Of a DNA stretch of 64,000 nt, positions 48,438-57,372 are shown piece by piece. The translations under genes and the position numbers were made by a program. Within the stretch, counting starts at the first letter, position 1, and every line of letters starts with the position of its first letter. The stretch is taken from assembly GCA_963746155.1 (NCBI GenBank), contig CAVVAB010000012.1:1-64000 (forward strand). The letters are read 5' to 3'. Under the pieces are notes generated by a model that worked only from the letters and a program-made list of their open reading frames with translations, ran no database searches and had not been told where the DNA came from. This DNA comes from AC-32 sp963746155 (GTDB lineage: Bacteria > Actinomycetota > Thermoleophilia > Gaiellales > Gaiellaceae).

Positions 48438-48482
48438 ATGTGGATCTCCACGATTTCGCTCCGATCCGCCGCGGCATAGCCT
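48438..48482 (+). promoter_or_regulatory. Shared-box promoter, copy B (1154-residue secreted protein)
   Basis: The same box as at 45268 with 20 of 22 positions identical (48438-48459): -35 TTTCGC (48454-48459), a 17-bp spacer and -10 TAGCCT (48477-48482). The start site would be near 48489, 34 bases before the ATG at 48523. The box occupies the -60 to -35 region, where an activator would sit. Confidence 0.68.
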
Positions 48483-48522
48483 CGGACAGACGATCGAACG
48501 AGCCCCGAGCGGAGGTGTGGAG

Positions 48523-51500
48523 ATGCTGGCGCGTCACCCAAAGGCCCTGATCCTGCTGTCCCTGAGCGTGCTGGTCGGCGTGCCGCTGCTGACCTCGGTT
48601 GCAGGCGCGACCCAGTCGGCCTGGGCCCAGGTGGGCGACGAGATGGAGATCGATCTGCCCTCCGGCTTCGGCAGCTTCAAGGACGTGCGCAAGGACCGGC
48701 CGGGCGTGCAGGTCAACGTCCGTGTGCTGCGCAACGCGAGCGCGGGCAAGCTGCGGTTTGCCGCGGGTGACGGCGTCGTGGCCGAGGCCGCGGACGGAGG
48801 TTTCAAGGCGAAGGACTCGCTGGGCGCCGGCCACCGCGCCGTCGCCTGGGGCGACGACGGCTCCGGAAAGGCTCGCCTCTGGACTCCCGCATTCGACTCC
48901 GGACGCACCTCGCTCTCGACCGACCCGGCGCTTCCTTGTGGCAAGGCGCTCGACCGGACGACTCCGCTCGCGGGGCCGTTCTCGATCTCGATCCCGGCCG
49001 GCGCCAGGCCGGGCGGAAACACGATCGCCAGCCCGGCGAGCGTGCTCGTCTACGGCGACCTCAGGGATCCCGACCGCGGCGTGCTCGTCGCGACCGCAGG
49101 CGGCATCAAGATCGGCGAGAGGAAGAGGCGGCCGATCGCACGCGGAGCCTTCCTGTTCGCCAACGCCGTCTTCGTCTACGGCACGAACGGCAGGGGCAAT
49201 CCCAGGCTCCTGACACCCGAGCTCGTCGGCAAGAGCACGGCGCTCGTCGCGACGAGCTTCGTGCCCTGCAAGCCTGCCTCCCCGCAGGGGACGATCACCG
49301 TCACCAAGAAGCTCGTCCCGGCCGATGACAGCGGCCGCTTCGACCTCCTGGTCGACGGGACGGTCAAGAAGGCAGGCGCCGGCGACGGTGGCACCACCGG
49401 TGCGGTCAGCGTCCCGGCCGGCAGCCACAGCATCTCCGAGACCGCGTCGGCCGGCGGCACGCTCGCCGACTACACGACCGCGATCGACTGCGTCGGCACC
49501 AACGAGGCCGGCCCGCTCACCAGCAGCACCACCAGCCTGCAGGACATCCCGGTCGAAGCAGGCGACGACTGGCGCTGCACGATCACGAATACCCGCAATC
49601 CGACTTTCGACGGCAACGTCACGCCCGTAAAGGACGAGGCGCATGCGACAAGCGCTGCGATCGGACCGGCCGGCGGCACGATCACGGCCTCGGGGATGAC
49701 GCTGAGCGTCCCGGCGGGGGCGCTGCACGACCAGCAGACGATCACCCTCACCCCGCTCAGCTCGATCGGCGGCTCGCCCTTCCACGATCTGATCGGCGCC
49801 GTGCAGATGGAGCCGGAAGGCCTGCACTTCCTGATTCCCGCGACGCTGACGATCCCGCGCCCGCCCGGGGTCCTCGACAGCCAGATCGTCGGCTTCGGCT
49901 TCACGGCAGGCGGCACCGGCTTCCACCTGAAGCGGAACGACCTCTCGAGCGGCCCGATCGTGCTCCAGATTCAGCACTTCAGCGGCGGGGGAGCCGCGAA
50001 CGCGACGCTGACCGAGGTCGAGCAGACGCTCGGCTACGAGCCGACGCCAGCTGAAGAGCTCGCCGAGCAGCGGATCGCAGCCGCGGAGTACCAGGCACGA
50101 CTGAACGGCACCGATCCAAGCCGTCAAATCGAGCTCGCGCTCGCCGACTGGTTCGACCACTCCGTGCGGACCGGCCTCCTGTCGGTCGGAGACAGTCTCG
50201 ACAACCTCGAGCTCGCGCTCGGCGAATGGGTCTCCTGGACGGGCTTCGTCGAGTCCTACCACCTCGCAGGGAGCTTCTCCGGCGAGATGGCGTTCGCCCA
50301 GAGAAACGCGACCGACGACGCAGCCCACATTGCCGATCTGGCGCTCGCCGGCTGCACCGGCGCAGGCGCGAACCCGCTCGCAGCGCTCCGGCCGGTCCTG
50401 CGCCTGTCGGCCGACCTCCAGGCGATCGAGCAAGGGCCGGCAATACGCCTGGCGATCGAGAACACGATCACCCCCGCGGGGCGGCGGCTCCCACCCGCGC
50501 CCTCCCTCCCCTCCTCGTGCGCCCACGTGAAGATCGAGGGCATCACCCACGCGCCCAAGCTCGCCTTCCTTCACGACAACTCATACGCGGCCGACGTCGG
50601 GGTCGTCTTCTGGAACGCGTCCGACCCGAACCACTCGATCCCCCTCGTGCTCACCTTGTTCGACCAGACCGAGGTCGTGATCCCGCCGACCGTGGTGAAG
50701 GACGGGCACCTGAAGACGATCGTCAACCCAACCTCGCTCGGCAATCGCGCCTTCGTGCTGCAGGCCGACCTGCAGGCCGCCGCTGCAGACGACACGCTGA
50801 AAGCGCTCTCCGACCAGAAGGCCGACACCACTCCCGTGCGTGCACGGATCGACCTGCAATCCGACGCCACCATCAAACCGGGAGTCACCGTGCACCTGAA
50901 GACGCTCCTGGCCGGCGACGGCATGGTCAACGGAACTGTCACCTACACACTCGACGGCACGGGCTCGCTCTCCGTCAGCTCGGGGATCACCGACGCCGAC
51001 GGAGAAACGGGCGTCGACTACACGGCGCCCACGGACAACCATCCTTCCGTCGCCCGGATCACGGCCACCTTCGACGACGGCACCGGCCCGGTCGAGGGCT
51101 TCGCCAAGATCACGATCAAACCGGACGTGCACGTCCTCGTCGGGCCTCCGACGGTTCAGCTACCGACCGGCGGGACAATGCAGTTCACCGCTCTCATCAC
51201 CGGAGTCAACGACACGTCGGTTACCTGGTCGAAGACCGGCGGCGGCAAGATCGACCAGACCGGCTTCTACACGGCTCCGCAGACCCCGGGCACCTTCACG
51301 GTCACCGCGACCAGCAACGAGGATCCGACCGCGAAGGACTCGGCGACTGTCAACGTGGTGTCGAGCGGCACGATCACCGTCACATTTCGCGGTCAGGACG
51401 CTCAGGCGAGCGGGCAGGCCCGGGCAGCCCGGGTCGACGGCAGTTGCGACTGCCCTCCTCCCCTCGGGCTGTCCGACCCGAAGCAGGGACTCGGCTCGCT

Positions 51501-51987
51501 CCCGTCCCAGGTCCTCCTGCCGACCCAGCTAGCGACTGGAGACGGCGGCGCCATGGCGTCCGCCAACGCGAAGGCAAGTGTCGAAGCCGATGTCTCCGTC
51601 ACCAACGGACATCTGACCGTGGCGGCCACCCTTTCGGCGGACGCCAACACGACGCAGACGGAGGGCTCGGCCCCCGACCCGGAGTTGGGTTGCTGCGTCA
51701 GGCTCGACGCGTCGGCAGAAGCAGACGCCCTCGCTGCCATCACGGTCGATTTCACCGTCTCCGGTGCGACTGTGCCATTCGGATGCTCCGGGGGCGGGGA
51801 TGTGCGGATCGAGCTCAGATCGAACAGTCAGCGGGTGTTCCTGGGCGCCGCTCAGGCAACGCTGCCGCCCGGCACCTACGAGCTGACCATGAATCTTGGA
51901 GTGAGGGTCGCCTCATTGCCATTCTTTCTCGACCCTGGCGGCCGTCTACCGTCCGACGGCAAGGGCGGAAGCGCGACTTGCTCATGA
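48523..51987 (+). CDS. 1154-residue secreted modular beta-domain protein
   Basis: A very long exported protein without a recognised catalytic domain. ATG 48523 follows GGAGGTG. A signal peptide (ALILLSLSVLVGVPLLTSVA) is followed by an N-terminal domain. About residues 256-365 form a SpaA/prealbumin-like beta domain (GTITVTKKLVPADDSGRFDL), about 378-440 a ZU5-like domain (AIGPAGGTITASGMTLSVPA), and about 874-946 a bacterial Ig-like Big_2 domain (TMQFTALITGVNDTSVTWSK). The end contains CDCPPPLGLSD and a Cys-rich tail. It has no LPXTG or membrane anchor, so it is probably released or non-covalently bound. It carries the box promoter shared with the DUF4242 gene across the LuxR ATPase. Confidence 0.78.
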   Translation: MLARHPKALILLSLSVLVGVPLLTSVAGATQSAWAQVGDEMEIDLPSGFGSFKDVRKDRPGVQVNVRVLRNASAGKLRFAAGDGVVAEAADGGFKAKDSLGAGHRAVAWGDDGSGKARLWTPAFDSGRTSLSTDPALPCGKALDRTTPLAGPFSISIPAGARPGGNTIASPASVLVYGDLRDPDRGVLVATAGGIKIGERKRRPIARGAFLFANAVFVYGTNGRGNPRLLTPELVGKSTALVATSFVPCKPASPQGTITVTKKLVPADDSGRFDLLVDGTVKKAGAGDGGTTGAVSVPAGSHSISETASAGGTLADYTTAIDCVGTNEAGPLTSSTTSLQDIPVEAGDDWRCTITNTRNPTFDGNVTPVKDEAHATSAAIGPAGGTITASGMTLSVPAGALHDQQTITLTPLSSIGGSPFHDLIGAVQMEPEGLHFLIPATLTIPRPPGVLDSQIVGFGFTAGGTGFHLKRNDLSSGPIVLQIQHFSGGGAANATLTEVEQTLGYEPTPAEELAEQRIAAAEYQARLNGTDPSRQIELALADWFDHSVRTGLLSVGDSLDNLELALGEWVSWTGFVESYHLAGSFSGEMAFAQRNATDDAAHIADLALAGCTGAGANPLAALRPVLRLSADLQAIEQGPAIRLAIENTITPAGRRLPPAPSLPSSCAHVKIEGITHAPKLAFLHDNSYAADVGVVFWNASDPNHSIPLVLTLFDQTEVVIPPTVVKDGHLKTIVNPTSLGNRAFVLQADLQAAAADDTLKALSDQKADTTPVRARIDLQSDATIKPGVTVHLKTLLAGDGMVNGTVTYTLDGTGSLSVSSGITDADGETGVDYTAPTDNHPSVARITATFDDGTGPVEGFAKITIKPDVHVLVGPPTVQLPTGGTMQFTALITGVNDTSVTWSKTGGGKIDQTGFYTAPQTPGTFTVTATSNEDPTAKDSATVNVVSSGTITVTFRGQDAQASGQARAARVDGSCDCPPPLGLSDPKQGLGSLPSQVLLPTQLATGDGGAMASANAKASVEADVSVTNGHLTVAATLSADANTTQTEGSAPDPELGCCVRLDASAEADALAAITVDFTVSGATVPFGCSGGGDVRIELRSNSQRVFLGAAQATLPPGTYELTMNLGVRVASLPFFLDPGGRLPSDGKGGSATCS

Positions 51988-52017
51988 GTGGGCGCTCGAG
52001 CTGCATAGACTGCAGCC

Positions 52018-52296
52018 GTGTCCGGCAAGAGCTTCACCGCCGAGGAGGCCCGGCAGATCGGCGAGCAGATCGGGATCGACTGGGAGACGGCGCCCTTCGA
52101 CGTCGAGCAGTTCCGGACGGGCATGGACGTCGAGCTCGAGCACGGCCTCCATGACCCGTCGACGAACGTGACCGGTGACGACGCCGTCGTGACCGGCAAG
52201 ATCGCACTCGCCCACCTGAACGAGTTTCCCGACTACTACACGCGCCTCGAGCGGATGGAAGAAGAGGCGAAGCGGGAGCACGGCGCACCCGATTAG
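52018..52296 (+). CDS. DUF5661 small protein
   Basis: A 92-residue protein matching the DUF5661 pattern: SFTAEEARQIGEQIGIDWET, then VELEHGLHDPSTNVTGDD and KIALAHLNEFPDYYTRLERM. Homologues are sometimes found in phage-associated contexts, but the role is unknown. GTG start; the -10-like TAGACT (52006-52011) lies 6 bases before it, hinting at a leaderless message. It is followed by the MMPL transporter. Confidence 0.82.
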   Translation: MSGKSFTAEEARQIGEQIGIDWETAPFDVEQFRTGMDVELEHGLHDPSTNVTGDDAVVTGKIALAHLNEFPDYYTRLERMEEEAKREHGAPD

Positions 52297-52350
52297 CGGT
52301 CCGCGGCGAGGGCCGTTAGCCTCCCGGGGAAGCGACGGGGGAGCTGGCTG

Positions 52351-54585
52351 GTGGAGAGGACAAACCTCGCAGGTCGCGCCGGGCGCTGGAGCGCCGGGCA
52401 CTGGAAGACGGCGTTCTTCGGCTGGCTGATCTTCGTCGTCGCGGCCGTCTTCCTCGGGACCGCGCTCGGGACGAACAAGCTGCTCGACTCCGACTCGGGC
52501 GACGGCGAGTCCGGGCGGGCCCAAAAGATCCTCGGCAGCGGCGACTTCAAGCAGCCGGCCTCCGAGTCGGTCCTGATCCAGAGCACCGAGCACGTCGCGC
52601 GCGACCCGCAGTTCCGCGTGGTCATCAACGACGTCGTCGACCGGTTGAAGCAGGTTCCCGAGGTGACGGCGATCGTCTCGCCGCTCGACGCGATCTCGAA
52701 GAGCCAGGGCCAGGTCTCCGAGAACCAGCACTCGGCGCTCGTTCGCTTCGACATCAAGGGCGAGGCCGAGAACGCGCACGACCACGTCCAGGGCGCCCTC
52801 GACGCGACAGCCGCGGCGCAGAAGGCGAACCCGGGCTTCATCGTCGAGCAGTTCGGCGACGCGAGCGCGCAGAAGGCACTGGACAAGACGCTCGGCGACG
52901 ACTTCACGCGGGCCGAGAAGCTCGCCGTCCCGGCCACGCTGATCATCCTGCTCTTTGCATTCGGCTCGCTCGTCGCGGCGGGCATCCCGGTGCTGCTCGC
53001 GTTCTCGGGCGTGCTCGCCGCGATCGGACTCTCGGCCATCCTGAGCCAGGCGATTCCGGCGTCCGATGCGACCCAGTCGGTGATCCTGCTCGTCGGGATG
53101 GCGGTCGGGGTCGACTACTCGCTCTTCTACCTCAAGCGCGAACGGGAGGAGCGCGCCCGCGGTCGCTCTCCGCACGACGCGCTCTTACGCACGGCGATGA
53201 CCTCGGGCCAGGCGGTGCTGATCTCCGGCGCGACCGTGCTCGTCGCGATCGCCGGGATGCTGGTCGCAGGCGACCCGACGTTCAAGTCGATCAGCGTCGG
53301 GACGATGATCGTCGTCGCGGTCGCGATCATCGGCTCGCTCTCGGTTCTCCCGGCGCTGATGCACCGGCTCGGCGACAACATCGAGCGCGGCCGGATCCCG
53401 TTTCTGCACCGTGAGGCCTCGGAGCACGGCTCGCGGGCCTGGAACGCCGTGCTGCGGCCGGTCCTGCGCTACCCGTGGCTCTCGGCGCTCATGTCGGCCG
53501 GGCTGCTGGTCGCGCTGGCGATCCCGGCCTTCCACCTGAGCACGAAGTTCCCGAGCATCACCGACCTGCCGCCGTCGATCCCGATCGTGAAGACCGTCGA
53601 CCGGGTCGAGAAGGCGTTCCCCGGCTCGCCCGTGCCGATGGTCGTCGTGGTCAAGGGCGACGACCTGAACAGCACGCAGGTGCAGGAGGCGCTCTGGGCC
53701 ATGCGCGAGCAGGCGCTCAAGACCGGAAAGGTCGCGCTCCCGGTCGACCTGACGATGAACAGCGCGGGCACGATCGCGCGGATCACGATGCCGATCGCGT
53801 CGACCGACAGCCGCAGCCAGACCGCCTACGACGCGCTCGCCCGGCTGCGGAACGAGATCATCCCGGCGACGATCGGCGAGGTGCCGGGCGTCGAGGTCGC
53901 CGTCGGCGGCGAGACCGCCGGCAACCGCGACTTCAACGACCTGATGCGGACGCACCTGCCCTTGGTGTTCGCGTTCGTGCTCGGGCTCGCGTTCCTGCTG
54001 CTGCTGATGACGTTCCGGTCGATCGTGATCCCGATCAAGGCGATCATCCTGAACCTGCTCTCCGTGGGCGCGGCGTACGGCCTCCTGGTGCTGACGTTCC
54101 AGGGGCACTGGGCCGAGGGCCTGCTGGACTTCAAGTCCAACGGCGGAATCGCGTCGTGGCTGCCGCTGTTCCTGTTCGTCCTGCTCTTCGGCCTCTCGAT
54201 GGACTACCACGTCTTCATCGTCAGCCGGATCAAGGAGCTGGTCGACCGCGGCATGTCGACCGAGGAGGCCGTTCAGCGCGGGATCGTCACGACCGCCGGC
54301 ACGGTCACGAGCGCCGCGATCGTGATGGTCGCGGTGTTCGCCATCTTCGGGACGCTTCGCCAGATCGACCTGAAGCAGATGGGCTTCGGCCTGGCCGTCG
54401 CGATCCTGCTCGACGCGACGATCGTCCGCGCGGTGCTCCTGCCCTCGACGATGAAGCTGCTCGGCAAGTGGAACTGGTACTTCCCGACCTGGCTCGAGTG
54501 GCTCCCGAACCTCTCGGCCGAGGCGCGGGTCGCCGACGACGAGGGCATTCCCGCCGACGCCGAGCCTGCCCCCGCCGAGGCCTAG
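52351..54585 (+). CDS. MMPL-family RND exporter
   Basis: A 744-residue RND-type exporter of the MmpL group, with two duplicated membrane halves. Each half has the functional region: GMAVGVDYSLFYLKRERE in the first and LFGLSMDYHVFIVSRIKE in the second, which carry the charged residues of the proton relay, and the outer domains between them (SENQHSALVRFDIKG). In actinobacteria, MMPL proteins export lipids and siderophores. The start is GTG at 52351. A DUF5661 gene precedes it. Confidence 0.92.
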   Translation: MERTNLAGRAGRWSAGHWKTAFFGWLIFVVAAVFLGTALGTNKLLDSDSGDGESGRAQKILGSGDFKQPASESVLIQSTEHVARDPQFRVVINDVVDRLKQVPEVTAIVSPLDAISKSQGQVSENQHSALVRFDIKGEAENAHDHVQGALDATAAAQKANPGFIVEQFGDASAQKALDKTLGDDFTRAEKLAVPATLIILLFAFGSLVAAGIPVLLAFSGVLAAIGLSAILSQAIPASDATQSVILLVGMAVGVDYSLFYLKREREERARGRSPHDALLRTAMTSGQAVLISGATVLVAIAGMLVAGDPTFKSISVGTMIVVAVAIIGSLSVLPALMHRLGDNIERGRIPFLHREASEHGSRAWNAVLRPVLRYPWLSALMSAGLLVALAIPAFHLSTKFPSITDLPPSIPIVKTVDRVEKAFPGSPVPMVVVVKGDDLNSTQVQEALWAMREQALKTGKVALPVDLTMNSAGTIARITMPIASTDSRSQTAYDALARLRNEIIPATIGEVPGVEVAVGGETAGNRDFNDLMRTHLPLVFAFVLGLAFLLLLMTFRSIVIPIKAIILNLLSVGAAYGLLVLTFQGHWAEGLLDFKSNGGIASWLPLFLFVLLFGLSMDYHVFIVSRIKELVDRGMSTEEAVQRGIVTTAGTVTSAAIVMVAVFAIFGTLRQIDLKQMGFGLAVAILLDATIVRAVLLPSTMKLLGKWNWYFPTWLEWLPNLSAEARVADDEGIPADAEPAPAEA

Positions 54586-54603
54586 CCTCACCCGGCCAAA
54601 ACC

Positions 54604-54662
54604 TGTTCTTGCGTTCCTCCCGGGCTTGACCTACAAGGCGGGCGGGGAGGGGTTCACTGAGC
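54604..54662 (+). repeat. Duplicated leader, copy 1
   Basis: Shares with 55819-55877 the segments TTCTTGCGTTCC, ACCTACAAGGCGGGCG, a GGAGG-type ribosome site and GTTCACTGAGCG in the same order and with near-identical spacing. It includes TTGCGT, a 17-bp spacer and TACAAG as a possible promoter, and leads to a conserved CTG-AGC-GTT where each reading frame of the hydrolase begins. Confidence 0.65.
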
Positions 54663-55770
54663 GTTCCAGCCTGCGGCCGGAACGTGCTTCCGGCACCGGG
54701 GGCGCGTTCTGTCAAGCATCGCCGAAGACAGGCCACTCGCGCCGTTCTCGCTCGTCGCGTTCGCGGCCTTTCTCGCGGTCGGACCGGCGAGGCCCTCGTC
54801 CACCGGCACGACTGGCCCGGTGTTCGGCGTCAACGACGACAACCTCCGACACGACTGGAGCCGCGCACGAACGGAACAGCTTCCGGCGGGCAACCAGGTC
54901 GGCGTGTGGGTCAACCTCAGCGCGCCCGACCGCGACGACTGGCAGGTACCCGACGACCGGGACGTCCTCGCCCAGGTGCTCGGGAGCTGGTCCGACTGGG
55001 CGCGTGACCCGGCCAAGTACGCGCGCGCGGTTCGCGACCTGGTCGTCGCGCATCCCAATATCCGTGAGGTGCAGGTCTGGAACGAGCCCGACCTCTGCTC
55101 GTTCCCCTGCATGCGGCGCGATGCTGCCGCCGACGTCGCGGCGCCCGGCCTCCGCGGAAGGGCGGCCATGCACTACCTGGACTTCCTCGCGGCCACGTAC
55201 GACCTGATCCATCCGCTCGGCGTGAAGGTGCTCGGCTTCGGGCTCAGCTCGAACATCGACGACCGGTGGAGCCCAGAGCGGGTCGCCCACCAGATCCGGC
55301 GCTGGTACCGGGTACACGGTGGTCGCGTCCCCGTCGCTCGTGGGGTCGAGGGCGGTGAGCAGATCAGCGTGAGATGGATCGAGGCCCGCTATCGGCGTCC
55401 GATCATGGACGGCTTCGCCTACCACCCGTACTGCAAGTGGCAGCCGCGGTACACCCACCGCGTGTACCGCGCGCTGAGGCGCCTGCGCCTACCCGGCGGG
55501 ACGCCGCAGATCTGGTGGACCGAGTCCGGAACGACGCAGACGACGAGCCCTCGCGTGCCCGACTGCGCCAAGGGATCCGAGTCCGACCAGGCGGCCCGGC
55601 TGCGGTCTCTTCTACGCCAGGCGCAGAGGAACCCCCATATCGCCGGGATGTTCAACTTCCTCCTGAACGACACGGTCGGCGACACCGCGTTCCGGACCGG
55701 CTTCTACCGGCCGGACGGAACCGCCAAGCCCGCGCTCGCGGTCTGGATTCGCGAGACCGCGCAGTCCTAG
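54657..55770 (+). CDS. Secreted clan GH-A-like hydrolase, copy 1 (one frame break)
   Basis: A predicted exported beta/alpha-barrel glycosidase-like protein. The mature part starts VFGVNDDNLRHDWSRARTEQ and has a proposed acid/base Glu in VQVWNEPDLCSFPC and nucleophile Glu in IWWTESGTTQT, which fits clan GH-A. The likely start is CTG 54657 after GGGGAGGGG, because no ATG or GTG fits; the N-terminal basic part (KHRRRQATRAV) is in that frame. An extra T near 54744 in GTTCTCGC breaks the frame; repair gives RAVSLVAFAAFLAVG, a signal peptide. The frame also opens at GTG 54820. Confidence 0.78.
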
Positions 55771-55818
55771 CGGCGCGGGCCGAGCCCGCCCAGGCCTAGC
55801 CGACAGCATTGAAAGCCT

Positions 55819-55877
55819 ATTCTTGCGTTCCCCCCGGCACACGACCTACAAGGCGGGCGAGGAGGAGTTCACTGAGC
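55819..55877 (+). repeat. Duplicated leader, copy 2
   Basis: The counterpart of 54604-54662: TTCTTGCGTTCC, an 18-bp spacing to ACCTACAAGGCGGGCG, GGAGGAG and GTTCACTGAGCG. It lies 5' of the second hydrolase copy. The segment duplication thus covers promoter, ribosome site and start, not only the coding part. Confidence 0.65.
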
Positions 55878-57002
55878 GTTGCCAGGGCACGGCCTGCTGA
55901 GCGTCGCGGAAGACGATCCACCCGCGCGGTCAGGACCGTCGCTTTCGTCTCGCTGGTGGCGGTTCTCGTTCTCGCGGCGGCGAAGCCCTCGACGACCGCG
56001 TCGACGGGCACCGTCTTCGGCGTCAACGACGACAACCTGCGGCTCGACTGGAATCCGGCACGGACGGAGCTGCTCCCGGCGAGCAACCAGATCGGTGTCT
56101 GGATCGACCTCGGCGCTCCCGATCGGAGCATCTGGAACATTCCGTCCGACCGAAGCGTGCTCGCCCAGGTGATCGGGCCCACCCGGCAGTGGGCGGGCTT
56201 CCCCACGAAATATGCGGACGTGGTGCGCGAGCTCGTCCTGGCGCATCCCAACATCCGGGAAGTGCAGGTCTGGAACGAGCCCGATCTCTGCGTCTTTCCC
56301 TGTGCCCAGCGGAGGGATGCGGCCCACCCGTCCTCGATCCCGTTCCGCGGCCCCACGGCGATCCTGTACCTCGACCTGCTTTCGGCCACCTACGAGGCGG
56401 TTCACCCGCTCGGCGTCGAGGTGCTCGGCTTTGGGTTCAGCGGCAACATCGACGACCGGTGGAGCCCCGAAGGAGTTGCCGGTCAGATCAGGCGCTGGTA
56501 CCGGCTGCGCCGCTACCGGCGGCCGATCATGGACGGTTTCGCGTACCACGCCTACTGCAACTGGCAGCCCCGCTACACGCGCCGCATCTACGGGGCGTTG
56601 CGGCGCCTACACCTCCCAGGTGGCACTCCCAGGATCTGGTGGACCGAGTCGGGGACGTCCCAGACCGAGAGCACGAGGGTTCGTGGCTGCGTCAAAGGGA
56701 CCGAAGCGGATCAGGCTCGCCGGATGGCGGTACTCCTCGCCCAGGCTCGCGTGGACCCGCACATCGGCGGGATGTTCAACTTCCTGCTGAACGACACCGC
56801 CGGTGACGCGAAGTTCCGGACCGGTCTCTACCGGACCGATGGAACCCCCAAGCCGGCGCTCGCGGTGTGGACGCGTGGGACGGGTGGTCCTAGCTTGCCC
56901 CGGGCAGTTCGACGCGCTCGATCACGACCGGCTCGCGCGGCTTATCCTGCGAGTCTGTCGGCACGGTCGAGATCGCGTCTGCGACCTCCATCCCGTCGGT
57001 GA
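55872..57002 (+). CDS. Secreted clan GH-A-like hydrolase, copy 2
   Basis: The tandem paralogue of copy 1, with TVFGVNDDNLRLDWNPARTE, REVQVWNEPDLCVFPC and RIWWTESGTSQTES. The CTG at 55872 (after GGAGGAG) gives LSVARARPAERRGRRSTRAV followed by a hydrophobic FVSLVAVLVLAAA, a Tat- or Sec-like signal peptide; a TTG at 55809 is an alternative. The coding similarity to copy 1 ends at about ALAVWTRGTGG, near 56890; the last 110 bases of the open frame are antisense to the cyclophilin gene and are probably not translated in that form. A frame break near 56880 would end it at 56893. Confidence 0.78.
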   Translation: MSVARARPAERRGRRSTRAVRTVAFVSLVAVLVLAAAKPSTTASTGTVFGVNDDNLRLDWNPARTELLPASNQIGVWIDLGAPDRSIWNIPSDRSVLAQVIGPTRQWAGFPTKYADVVRELVLAHPNIREVQVWNEPDLCVFPCAQRRDAAHPSSIPFRGPTAILYLDLLSATYEAVHPLGVEVLGFGFSGNIDDRWSPEGVAGQIRRWYRLRRYRRPIMDGFAYHAYCNWQPRYTRRIYGALRRLHLPGGTPRIWWTESGTSQTESTRVRGCVKGTEADQARRMAVLLAQARVDPHIGGMFNFLLNDTAGDAKFRTGLYRTDGTPKPALAVWTRGTGGPSLPRAVRRARSRPARAAYPASLSARSRSRLRPPSRR

Positions 57003-57355
57003 CGCGGCCGAAGACGGTGTGCTTGCCGTCGAGCCAGGGCGTCGCCCCGGTGGTGACGATGAAGAACTGGCTCCCGTTCGTGTTCGGGCCTGCGTTCGCC
57101 ATCGCGAGGGCGCCCCGCTCGACCTTGTGGTCGTTGAACTCGTCCTCGAACGAGTAGCCGGGGCCGCCGGTGCCGGTGCCGGTCGGGTCGCCTCCCTGGA
57201 TCATGAAGTCCGGGATCACGCGGTGGAAGACGACGCCGTCGTAGAAGCCGTCGCGCGCCAGCTTGACGAAGTTGTCGACGGTCTTCGGCGCGTCCTCGTC
57301 GAAGAGCTCGATCGCGATCGGCGCCGTGGTTGGTGTGAAGGGTGGCGTTGGTCAT
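56890..57355 (-). CDS. Cyclophilin-type peptidyl-prolyl isomerase, one frame break
   Basis: A PPIase of about 154 residues, with catalytic-core segments FMIQGGDPTGTGTGGPG, MANAGPNTNGSQFFI and LDGKHTVFGRV. The start MTNATLHTNHGA at 57355 is in a different frame from the body. Removing one G near 57318 (GCCGATCGCG) gives the expected AIAIELFDEDAPKTVDNFV and rejoins the frames. Its role is protein folding in the cytoplasm. It ends opposite the tail of hydrolase copy 2. Confidence 0.88.
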
Positions 57356-57372
57356 GGCCCAAGACTACGGAT

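Noticed and set aside
52000..52016. Hairpin GCTGCA/TGCAGC before the DUF5661 gene
   Set aside because: The 6-bp stem is short and overlaps a -10-like TAGACT; it is more easily explained as chance.
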